Source of the DNA: Drosophila miranda
Lineage: Eukaryota > Arthropoda > Insecta > Diptera > Drosophilidae
DNA length: 64,000 bases
Direction: 5' to 3'
Assembly: GCF_003369915.1 (NCBI RefSeq)
Contig: NC_046674.1
Location: 11,966,001 to 12,030,000, forward strand
Shown here: positions 38,094 through 49,100 of the stretch, one piece after another
Layout: every line of letters begins with the position of its first letter
Numbering within the stretch: the first letter of the stretch is position 1
Notes under the pieces: generated by a model
Database searches by the model: none
What the model was told of the DNA's origin: nothing
The model's input: the letters and a program-made list of their open reading frames with translations, nothing else
Made by a program: the position numbers and the translations under genes

Positions 38094-41000
38094 AACAACA
38101 ACAACAAACAACAACAACAACATAACCGACAGCTAACATCTACAACAGCAATCAAATCAATCAACAACAAAAACACCAAACAACTACACTGCACACCCAT
38201 CCTCACAAACACTCACACCCACACCCACACACATACACACACTTGTGATGAGATAATCCATCAGTCCATAAATTTCCTGTGAATCTAGCTCTTAGAAGTC
38301 CTCTCCTTCTCTCTATCTCTGATATCTAACTCGATTTCAACATTTTGTTCAACGACGCGTATACATTTAGATACTTAAGATAGTTTAAACGCACCCGCCC
38401 CCTCCCTCCCCTCTATATTGTATATGTATATTTTAGTAATTATTATATTTTTGCTTTACTCTCTCTTACAACTCGTAATCCTTACAAAAATGCTGCCAAC
38501 CTATAATTGTATCAATAATTTTTGTGCACTTTCCATTTTTTGAAAACATTTTTCTTAACATTTTGGTTATCCCGTCGTTCTGAAAAGCTAGTCCAGCATT
38601 TAAAACAATTTTCAAAAGCTTTAGGAACCAATTTTAAAATTTAAATTTAATTTGCATTCCCATTGCCTCCCAGCATACATCCAGCCTTTAAAACCGTGGT
38701 CTTCAAACGTGAATATTCATCAGTAAAATCTTTAAATCAGGCATAAAAAATCGTTTGTAAATAACAATTCTATGGGAAAGATCATGTTAATTATTGTGGA
38801 GAGCCAGTACTTGGAGGAGAATGCGCAATAAATGCCAAATTCAATGTCTAATTCTAAGCATTAAATCAACAACTAAATGTACTATACAAAAGCAGAATAC
38901 AAATCCAAGTATAAAATCAAATCTGTAGATAAGTTAGCTTTTAAGAGATTCCGTAAGAGTTTAAATATGTTAAACAAACAACCAGCAAAAGCAACAGCAA
39001 CAGCAAACAACAAGCCACAATTCATACCACTCACAGAGATAGAGGATAAACTTTCTATATTGTCTAGTAGATCTATTATGTAAGAGATAATGTGTCGTCG
39101 AGAGAGGAGCACACCTTTTTACCCATCGAATACTGGAGAGAGTAAACCACAAAAAAAAACACAGCAGAACAGCAATATTTAAATGTAAATTCCAAACTGT
39201 AGATCGAGGAATTTTATATCAAGTTAAATCCAATCAAATAGTTCAAAATGTTTAATCAACAAAAAACAATTTAAACTTAATATCTAAATGAAATGAAATT
39301 GTTGTATAAATAATAATTAAAGTAAATTAGATTCTAAAGCTCATTCATGTTGATGATCATCAAAGCAAATTCGATTTCCTAGATTTCCATTCATTATAGA
39401 GATAGTGTGTAACTGAGAGTTATAGCCGGGCCCCTCCCACCCCCCGTCCGCAGCGACTGTTTTGAGTTAGGAGTAGGAGAGCCAAGACAAGAGACGAGAT
39501 CTTGAACTAAGGATGTACTAAGTGGAGAAGCGTTGGAGCAGTTGAGAAGGTTTTCCAATCCACAAAACACCAACAAGAACAAGAACAACAGTACAGAAAC
39601 ACGCCAGAAACCTCCCAAAAGTCGAGAAACAATCCACACATTTTTGGGTACTCGCTTTAAAATTGTAAAAATATTTATCTATTATTCGGGCCAATTGAAA
39701 TTGTTAAACATAAAAGAATGAAGACCTAATTTTAAATACGTATCGTATATATATATACATACCTATATAGATATAAAGGAAAAGACAAACAAATTGTACA
39801 GAAATTCTCTTTTGGAACAAAAACAACGTGTAAAACTCAAAATTAAGGAGAAACTAGAAAAGAAAACAAATCAAAAAACCTAAAATATATACAAAACAAC
39901 ACCGACCGGAAAGCAAAGCCCTTTCAAAACGAAACAGCAATATTTAAAATACAAACAACACCGAGAAGCCTTCTCATGGAAGAAACAAAACTCTGCCCCC
40001 ATACATTTGTTTTTTCTTGGGGGAATTATGCTAAAAACTTAACAGATATGGGATTCAACAGATCCATCTAGGGTCTGGATGCAACTGGATCAGAGGCGTA
40101 AACTGAAAGATGTGGGAACAGATGATTTATTTTTACTTTTACTTACTTTCACAACATGGTTCCATAAGTCCCTCCCGCAACTAACTTCCAAGTAGAGCCG
40201 GATCGAAATATACTTTTTCTTCTCATAGAAATAACTATCTTTACTTGGACTTAGCAAAGATTTATCTCATTTTACCTCATTCTCTAGTTTTGTGTCGAAT
40301 CGTGGTTTCTGCGAGACTCCTATTACTCGTATACGGCTTGGTCTTAATCTTCTCAGATTTTAGAGCTCAATACAGCCTTGAAACTGATATTTGCTACCTG
40401 ATCAGTGATCAGATATGCACATATGTCGTAGATGTCCACAGTAAGCAGGTAAGCACAAAAAAGAGGGTAGACAATCCCACAAAACTCTCGGATAAGTCTC
40501 GTCTGGTTTTTCTTTGGCTTATCAGTATTCGCTATCCGTCTCTCTTGTTCTCTGGCAGATTTATCAAAAGAAAGGTATAAAGGTATTTTAGACCTTTTTA
40601 ACCATGATATCATATCTACATACATAAGTACACTTTTCTTGGGGAAACCCTCCCCCTGCAGTTCCAAACTAAAATAAACGACAGATCATTATAATTCAAG
40701 TGCAATTTTATTACAATCCACTTACATCAATAAAGATAAAAGTTAATATAGATTTCGTGTGTGTGTGTGTGTGTTTGTTTGCTTGTGTGTGTTTCTGTGT
40801 TGATAACTTGAGAGTGTGTGTGGTGTAATCGTGTATGTTGACTTAAGAGTAGATAAAAAAAATAATAATAGCCATTGTATTGGATAATAGGTAGTAGACA
40901 TATAAGACAGATCAGATAGAAAATTGAGTTAGAGTTTTTATTTGTTGGTATTGATAATTCTTACCCACTGTTAAACTAGGCCAAACACAAACAATCTCTT

Positions 41001-42868
41001 TTTATACATACATATTGAAGCTCTTTCTCTCTTTCACAATTATCCCACTACAATCCTTGGCTGTCGAAAGAAACGAACGAACGAAAACGTTAGCAGAAAG
41101 CCCAGGCCCAGGCCAACAATAATTGGTTTGTATATTTATTATAATGATTGCTATATTGTAATAGTTATATAGTAGTTTTGTTTTGTTTTATTTTATTTTT
41201 TTAGTTGACGACCCGAATACTCACAGATGGGCATGAAGTATGTACTTGATCTGTGTGGCCCCCAGAGGCTGCATCGATTCTGTGGCATTTGCAGAGCAGA
41301 GAGCACCACCATTTGGCATGAGAAATACGAGATTATTGTATGTTAAAAACTCCTTTAAACCGCTACGAGAGTTTATAGTAAAAAGAATACATATTTTCAT
41401 TTTGGTTTTCTTTGTATTTTGGTTTTTGGTTCAGAGAATGAGAGTAGATTGAAGGAATACGTACGTTGGGATCTGCATCTCCGACAACCCCTATAAAAGC
41501 CTTCTGTCTGTCTGTCTGCTTACGGTTGAGTATTGTATATATATTACAGTATACATACGTACCACACTGCGATCTGCGATCTCTAGATCATTTCATCATT
41601 ACCATATCATATCGTACATATATCATTTCTTCTCTAACGTTAATACGTACCCAACACAAAACGAAACGAAATACAGAACTCTCTCTTTCTCTCTCTCTCT
41701 CTTAACGGCCGGAGTAGATACGTACCCAAAGCTATCGTGTATCATATTGGATTATCTGGATTGGATATTATCTATGTCAAATGCATGTACGAACGAACGA
41801 ACGAACGAATGAGTATATAGTATCTGCCAAGACAACACTAACGTTAATGCTAGAGTAGGACGTACGTACGTCTTCTGGTGTTTAAATGGATATTTATTTA
41901 CTCAATACGTACCAAAAAAAGCTGAGTGTGGGCTGCAAAATTGTGGAACTTCAAGTAGAGAAGATTACAGATAGAGAAAGAGTTTTTATATATGGTTGAG
42001 GCTTACCCCAAAAGCTCGTACAGCGATTCGCCTCGGTTGGAATCAATAAAGAGAGATAATAGAGCTAAGAGCTGGGAGTATATTACGAGTATATTACGAG
42101 TCGAATGGGTTTGTACAGTGTTACCAACTAGTATAAAAAGGTCCCTCCTTCACAGCTACATATATATGTGCTATATAAATATAGCTCCTTCATGCCCGAT
42201 ATTCATAGAGTACTATATCGGGTACTATATCATTCTGTTGAAGCAAATGGCTCGCTAGGCAGTCGGAGGACTGTACTGTCAGTTTGAGGAGGTCCTCTCC
42301 TAGTTCTATGTATATATGTATGTATATTCTACAATATCAAATATCTATACTAAAATTGGCAACACTGTGATGTGATGTCGTTCGGGGACTGGGTGGTGGG
42401 TTCTTCTACGTTCGGGTGTGTCTCTACATACCAAAAAACCCCTCTCAACGAGGATCGAGGGACTATCAAATCATTATCATATGCACTCTCATATATGTAT
42501 GTATGCTTCGGTAAGGCCATTTCTCTCTCTCTCTCTCTCTGTCTCGCTTTTGGTCGGGATTAGTTTTAATTTTTGTTGGATTGGATTGGATTGGGTTTTT
42601 CGGTTTGGTTAACAGAGCTTAGGCTTTATTCGGTCTTAAGAGGTTGGGAGAGTAAGATAAAAAATAAGAGATTATTAACAATTTACAAATGTTCATCTCT
42701 ACATCGGAGTGTCTGTCTGAAGGAGCGGCTATATTAATTTATTATTCCAGGGTTTCTTCTTTTTAATTTCTGAGTGCTTCATTAGTGTTCTCTTAGTTTC
42801 AGATTATAGTGCCTGTTTTTCTGTTTCTGATTCGGATTATTTCTACGTACGTGCGCAGGGGGCCTCTC
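38094..42868. other. Edc3 3' region and LUC7 3' region
   Basis: No coding sequence seen in 4.8 kb. The first part is AACAACAAC-rich and AT-rich, like a long 3'UTR; AATAAA occurs at 38827 and elsewhere. On the minus strand a reverse AATAAA at 42625-42630 could end the LUC7 transcript. Simple repeats include TG tracts at 40755-40800, (CGAA)n at 41790-41810 and TC tracts near 41690 and 42525. Confidence 0.45.
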
Positions 42869-44197
42869 CTAACGGCGGTAGCGCTCGCGGGAGTAGGAGC
42901 GCCGTCTGTTGTTGTTGTTGTTGTGGTGATTGTTGTTGCTGCTATGATTGTTGTTGTGATTACCAGCGAAATGATTGTAGTTTCGCCTCTCGCCACGCGG
43001 CGATCGGTCTCTGGAACGAGAGCGACGTCTGTCATCCCGGCGATCGCCGCCACCACTGCCTCCTCCACCGCCGCCACCAAAGCGTCCTCTGTCGTTACGC
43101 ATATGGCGATCCCTGTCCCGTCGTCCATCGCGCTCTCGGTCGCGATGATCCCGGCCGTCATTGTTGCGATTGATGCGATCATTGTCGCGTCCACCGCGCT
43201 GCCCACCGCCGCCGCTGCCACGGTCCGGTCCCTCTGGCGCCTCCTTGGACGAACGCTCAGTGCTGCCTTCGGCCTTCCCATTGCTGCTGCTGTTGCCTCG
43301 CTCCCGGTCCCGGTCGCCGCGCTCCGATTCCCGTTGACGCTGGCGCTCCCTGGAACGCGAGCGATGCACCCGGGATCGGCGGTCCAGCTCACGGCCACCT
43401 ACAAAGTAGCGATTTCTGCCGCCTCGGCCCTCCTCGTCACGATCTGGTATCTTACCCGTGCGCTTCAGCTCGACCTTGCGCGGGGCAGCGGTCTTCTCCA
43501 GTTCGATCAGCTTCTCTCGAATGGTGAGGAAGCCGAGATGCAACTTACCACCAAAGTGGTCCGCCAGACGGATGTCGTTGTCGTGGATCCCCAGGTATGC
43601 GGAACAGACCTCGCAGACGCGCAGCTTCTGCTGCTGGTAGGTAGAGGCGGGCATCGAGGTGCGGTACTCGTGCTCGGCCTTGACCTTCTTGCTGCGCAGC
43701 TCGTCGATCTCCTTCATCAGCTCCATGCTGTCCTCCACTTCACCGGCCTCGCCCAGGGCCTCGGCTTTGGCCAGCTTCTTGCCGATCTCCTCGGCGAGGG
43801 CGTGGACGGCATTGGCCTTCTCGGCCACCTCAGCGGTCAGCTCCTCCTGCGTCTCCTTCAGCCGCTGCTTGGCCGAGTCTGTGCGTCGGTCGCAGTCCGC
43901 AATGAAGGCCTGCAGGTGCTCCATGGCCTCGATGTCGTAGTAGAAGTCTCGCGACTTGGCCGCACTCTCGTAATCTGCACGAAAAGCCAGATCATGCACT
44001 TTGGGACACTCACCGAGATCCATGCGTGTGGATGCCAGTATGTCGTGGGGGCAGCAGTCCAGAAGGAACGACTTGCAGACGCGTGTATCCGAAAACTTCA
44101 GCTGTCGCTCGTCCCCGTTACGGGTGGTACCCATTAACTGGTCCAGCATAGCCCGCATCTGATCTGTTGCCGACATTTTGTTGCTTGGAGCGCTCAT
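42869..44197 (-). CDS. LUC7-family U1 snRNP splicing factor
   Basis: Single-exon gene of 442 aa. The N terminus (ATDQMRAMLDQLMG) is the LUC7 hallmark. Zinc finger 1 is the CCCH type CKSFLLDCCPHDILAS...GECPKVH at about residues 41-68; zinc finger 2 is CEVCSAYLGIHDNDIRLADH...GKLHLGF at about 195-222. A long coiled coil lies between them. The last 180 residues are Arg/Ser/Asp/Gly-rich, an RS-like tail ending in RERYRR. By family it binds U1 snRNP and stabilises weak 5' splice sites. Two in-frame ATGs exist (44197 and 44176); the second (MSATDQ...) may be the main start. I believe the melanogaster counterpart is CG7564, so no symbol is given. The upstream 100 bp should hold the promoter; the neighbour beyond is a repeat element. 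Confidence 0.93.
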   Translation of the reverse strand: MSAPSNKMSATDQMRAMLDQLMGTTRNGDERQLKFSDTRVCKSFLLDCCPHDILASTRMDLGECPKVHDLAFRADYESAAKSRDFYYDIEAMEHLQAFIADCDRRTDSAKQRLKETQEELTAEVAEKANAVHALAEEIGKKLAKAEALGEAGEVEDSMELMKEIDELRSKKVKAEHEYRTSMPASTYQQQKLRVCEVCSAYLGIHDNDIRLADHFGGKLHLGFLTIREKLIELEKTAAPRKVELKRTGKIPDRDEEGRGGRNRYFVGGRELDRRSRVHRSRSRERQRQRESERGDRDRERGNSSSNGKAEGSTERSSKEAPEGPDRGSGGGGQRGGRDNDRINRNNDGRDHRDRERDGRRDRDRHMRNDRGRFGGGGGGGSGGGDRRDDRRRSRSRDRSPRGERRNYNHFAGNHNNNHSSNNNHHNNNNNRRRSYSRERYRR

Positions 44198-44302
44198 CGT
44201 AAATGTTCCCGACTAAATTAAACTTTCGACAGCGAATTCAAAGGGAGAGCGTGATGCAAATTCTAAGCCCTGAAAATTTTTTCTGTGTTAGTGATTTACA
44301 GA

Positions 44303-45387
44303 TAAAATATACGGTCTGACCCTCAGAAACATACCGAAATATACCGACAAGTTATTTGCCCTAATATTTTATCACATTCCTCGATTTTGATATTCGGTTG
44401 AATATTACTAGCTAGTTAGAACCCTCCGCCCTGTACACAAAATTGTACCCGATAATCTAATCAATTTTGTGCGGGATTGGCTAATTCTAAGTACTCATCT
44501 TTATTGGATTGTTTATAAAATAAGGTTTAAATAAAAAATGTCAACAATAATGTCCGCTAAATTAATTTTGTTTTATGGTAACTACACGATAACTACACAA
44601 TTGCTACATATTAACTACATTTTTATGTAGTTATCAAAAGCGACACCTGAAGGGTAAATGTGTAACTTTCAGAAATTGTTGGCCCTTGGAACCGTTAGTG
44701 TGAAGAACCTCCACTATCCTGTTTTTGACATGCTTTTTTCACGATATTTTTGAATAAATTGAGATCTCGAAGGCACACGATCAGGTTTTCGACGCTGATC
44801 ACGAATACTAATTCGATGTGGCCAGGTACATTTCTACATTGGTGCTTTGGACATAACGCGTCTTAAAATATACTGGAAAATACTAGAGAATACAATAAAA
44901 AGTATACAACTTGTAAGGTGTGTGACATAGACAAGGTGTCTAAAATCAGTGTGACTGTGGATATAAGATATACGGTCAGACTCTCAGAAAAATACCGTAA
45001 ATACACCGACGAACTTTTTCCCTACAGGTGTCGCCTTTTGTAATTACATTAACATGTAGTTAATATGTATCAAATGTGAATTTAGCGCGTAGTTACTACT
45101 AAGGAAATTAATTTAGTGGAAATTTTTGTTAACCGGTTTTGCTTTAAGCCTATTTTATAAGCAATACAATAAAGATGAAAACTTCAATTTAACCAGCCTT
45201 GTAGAAAACCGATTAAATAATCGGATAAAATTATGAGTTGAAAGCTGACGGGTCTTTCTAGCTAGTAATATTCGACGGAATATCATTAATGAGGAATATG
45301 TATAAAAGAAATTGAATTCGTCAGTATATGTACGGTATATTTTTTAACTGAGTCAGTATATTTCTGAGGGTCGGATGGTATATTTTA
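44303..45387. mobile_element. 1.1-kb inverted-repeat (foldback-like) element
   Basis: The outer 27 bp are inverted repeats with 24 matches: 44303-44329 (TAAAATATAC, then GACCCTCAGAAA) and 45361-45387 reversed. Long arms follow, about 44303-44645 and 45024-45387. Examples are CCTCGATTTTGATATTCGGT against the reverse of CGACGGAATATCATTAATGA, AATATTACTAGCTAG against CTAGCTAGTAATATT, and AAAAGCGACACCTG (44634) against CAGGTGTCGCCTTTT (45024). The ~380-bp centre holds a direct copy of the end (44966-44990). There is no coding frame and no clear target-site duplication. It is a non-autonomous MITE or foldback element; related fragments lie at 10330-10830 and 11667-11735. Confidence 0.75.
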
Positions 45388-45539
45388 GCAATAAATCCGT
45401 GACACTGCTTCCAAATTTTTTAAACGAGCGGGTCGCCGTACGCTTTGCGTCGCGTTAATTTTTATTAAATTGAGCAAATCGTTTTGCTGATGTACACTTG
45501 TATGCGTACATTAAAAAAATAAATAGAATTGGCCGCATT

Positions 45540-46107
45540 TGCGAATCGCTGGGCTGTGAACAAGCTTGAATTAAGCGACCAAATTGAAGTGCATTTCGGG
45601 TTCGTTCCGAGACACGGTTCAAGAACTGCGTCGTGTTGTGCGTGTTGTTGTTATTCTTTGGGTTGGGTTTATAAGTAGAAATACTTATTTTTAAACAAAC
45701 TCGTGGTGGGTACTCGGGCGGCGATCACATAAATGAATAGTACATAAAACATTGTTGCAGCATTCAGCAATTTTGGTGTAGCAGAAAGTTTCGTGCCAAA
45801 ATAAATGATCAAAAACGAGTTTTTGTTTGAGTGCAAATCTGTGTTAGTGGAGAAAAGAAAACAATTCGCACAGACTGACGAGATGTTGTAAGCATTTAAA
45901 AATATATGAATATATATGTATATGGCGAATGAAAGGTGTCAGTGCCATCCGAAATAAATCAGCCAGGGCAGGGCGCTGGAAACTACGAAAGCAAAACGTG
46001 TAAACTAATTGAGTGTAAATTGAGTGCATTCCTTACTGCAGTTGATTTGAGTGGAGGCACATAGACAGATAGGCCCCAGGCCACTCAATTTCGGTTGAGA
46101 AGAAAAG
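45540..46107 (+). other. Probable noncoding first exon of draper
   Basis: A strong plus-strand splice donor (AGAAGAAAA followed by GTAAGTTT) at 46108 ends a stretch with no long frame. The next compatible acceptor in front of a start codon is at 53067 (TTCTTTTCAG), 27 bp before the draper ATG. The 5' limit is not defined by sequence. Assignment to draper rests on orientation and the lack of any other plus-strand gene in between. Confidence 0.45.
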
Positions 46108-49100
46108 TAAGTTTCTACTAAGATTAGTTAATTTTAATGCCTTTTGGTTAAACAAATAAAGGAAGCTCTTGAAATGTGACACACTATTCGCCATTAATGG
46201 GGTTTACAAAAGTTCCACTTGGCTTTTGAGTGTGTTTATGGCCCTTCTGGTTGTGTGTGTGTGGCGTGTGTGCCTGTGTGCGTGTCAATTAGCGTTGTTA
46301 AGCGAGCACTCCAAGAACAGTTAAACCTGTTCTGGTTTCTCTTTCTTGCGTGCCTTCTTCTTTTGGTTTACGGCCTTTCTTTCTTCTGCCTTTGGCATCG
46401 CCCACTCCACTCTCTTTATTTTTCTTGCATTAAATTGGCAATAATATGAACTCGCCTTCTCTTTCTGCTTAGTAGTATTCCCCTGTCGCCGATAGCCCGC
46501 ATCCTCTGCGTTCCAGAATCTGCGGAAGTTTCCAGCGGGGGCTACTGGCGTGCATCAGCCGTCGAGTAGATTGAATGGGAACGCTGCCAGCATATATGTA
46601 CTATGTGTGTGTGTGCCCAACTAACGCAGACAACTGCGTTCTAGAATGAAATATTAATTCATTGGATACGCACACACAGATCCCCCTTCATCGCTCTCTG
46701 TTTCCCTCGGAGGGTGGCAGGGTACTGGGGTCTACGCTGCTCGGCGCTGGCCTGTATCTAATCGCGCCTGCCTTGCTGTGTACCCACTGTAGATGCATAT
46801 GTACATACAGTTGTTAATCAATGTCCGTTGATTGTCGCATCGTTGCTTGAAGGGGAATCCCCCTAATATTAAAGATGGGATCCTATGCCAGAGCAGAACG
46901 CAATACTTTTCATATCCCACCTTGGGTTTCCTTAACCAATCCCATAACTTTCGACATTGACAATGAGGCTTCATCAGCATTCGTTCGCTCACAGTCATTA
47001 TCATAATGATGATGATAATGATTATAATGTGCATGTGTGTGGTGTGTGACTCTCGTTTAGGACCTGAGCTCAAAAGTGCAATGCACGGCAGAAAAATCAA
47101 CACGAGCTGATTCAAGGGGTAAAGATATGTATCTTTGGCACACCGAAGTGCCGACACTCTTTCAATGAACCAAAGGCTAACAATCTGCGGATGATGGGAG
47201 AGGTGCAGAGAATACAGAATATATGGCTGTAATAGGGATATCGTTTATGCCTCCTTCTCTGTGGAGTGTAACAAACAGCTGCACAGAACTGTAATATCCT
47301 CTGCTCTGGCATAAACGTATGAAATGTGCTGAAACGGCACTAAAGAGAGCACGCTCCATACTCGGGTGTGTCGTCTGGGATCGACCAGAACAAACCCGTG
47401 TAGAGAGTAGAGAGAGCGGGGTAGGCTGCGGCGGGCTGCGGCTGTAGTGCTCCAAGAGATGAGACAAGAGTCTCCTCCATTATCCATTAGTTATCCATTG
47501 CGCGACGCTCTGTAAGTTACCGAAGGACTCGGAGGATGGAGCTTCCATTGTCAGTTCTCTCTCCTTCCTTTTCCGTTTTTCCTGATGGATTATCCAACAT
47601 GGCCGCGCTCCCGCCGTATTGTTGCAGTTGCAGTGCACTGATTATGCAAAATGCAATTCTTGATGGCTGTCTGGTGGCGTATCTTCTGTCATGGCATGCC
47701 GTAGCGTGGGTTCCACCTAGTTCTAGCGGCTCTGCGGGGTGTTCGTTCCGCTGAAAAGCGGTTGCACACACTTGCGAAGGGGAATCTAGGAAACTTTCGG
47801 GCTAGAAATATGAGAACCGATTGCTAATTGGCCAATACAGCGGGCACATTTACGGGCAAAGAGGTGTTGTCTGTATGCGAAATGGATTTGGAAAGCTGGC
47901 GAAGCAGCTCCAAACGATTGTTGGCTGTCGCTGTCGCTGTCGCTGTCTCTGTCGCTGTCTCTGTCGCTGACGTGGCTGTACATCTGTTTTCCTATTGTAC
48001 TTTGGATCCAAAATTGAAGTTTTGATGACATCGCTTCACAAACACCAGTACTGTTGGCTCCCATAATGCCTCCATTAAGCGGAACTTAATTAAAATATAA
48101 GTTCGGAGTATCTTGCAAGCAAAGTCCGTATTACGGAACCCTCTGGAATGAAATTCCAGCGGTTTTACGGCAGCCTGTATCTCACGCTCTGCGGCCAAAA
48201 CATTTGTTGTTTATTATTATTGTTTTTGCATTTGGTTGTGTGTGCTTCCGAAAGTGTTTTATCAGCGTTTTGCCTCTTGGCTAGGCGTTAAATTACCAAC
48301 AACTGTGGATATGAAACATTTGCACTGCCTGTGCGGATCTACATATGAGATTGTGTTTGGGTTTGGGACTGCCACTGGTACTCGGACCGTGCTGTGTTTA
48401 TTCATAAGACTTTGATTTCCATATCCAAAGTACAGCTCGAAGCTGGAGTCCGTAGAGATGTGTCTTATGTGCAGAATACACATACATATATGTACATATG
48501 TAGAGTACATATGTATTTATATTAAATAAAGCACGATGTTCTTTGTTTGTGCTTTAATCAACTGCGCAATATTGAGGGAGTGTGCTATATATCCCAGAGT
48601 CGGATACGACACCCCCCTCTATGTACAGCACAAGCAGATTGTGACCGCGACATACACACGTATGTGAATATGTATGTTCTTGTGTGGAGGCTTTAAAGGA
48701 GTAAACGAACTCTGCAAAAGACAGTACTTTCCAAAGGTTATGCGTCCGTTAATCATCACTTGGAGTGCAGAAAAAAAGAGAAAGAATAAGCTTTTGATGT
48801 TGTCTAAAAGTAGAACCAATCGAGTGGCTAGTTCCTTCTAGCGGCACTCAAGTCTCAAGCCTTTCCGCCTCAAGGGGATTAGTCATACATTTGATATATT
48901 TAAGTACTCAAGAAGTATTGTGGAAAACAGGAATAACAAGGAGCAGACACAGATGTTAACCCGCGACTAGCTTTTATGGGACGTATCGTAAACAAATCAT
49001 AACTTATCAATTAGCCACCCATCTATCGCTTATGCAGTACCCGATTAGAAATCATTCACAGTGAAGTGAATCATTCACTCGCATTATTGCTGTTTGTGCA

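Noticed and set aside
42809..44137. 442-aa plus-strand open frame over the LUC7 gene
   Set aside because: It is the antisense shadow of the LUC7 frame: Val/Ala/Leu-rich low-complexity sequence with no family signal, while the minus strand encodes two intact zinc fingers.
46980..47035. ATTATCATAATGATGATGATAATGATTATAAT palindromic region as a small RNA hairpin
   Set aside because: AT-rich simple sequence with many equally good pairings; no defined stem-loop with a mature-arm pattern.
47925..47970. GTCGCT hexamer tract taken for a CRISPR-like array
   Set aside because: It is a plain tandem microsatellite without spacers, in a eukaryotic intron.
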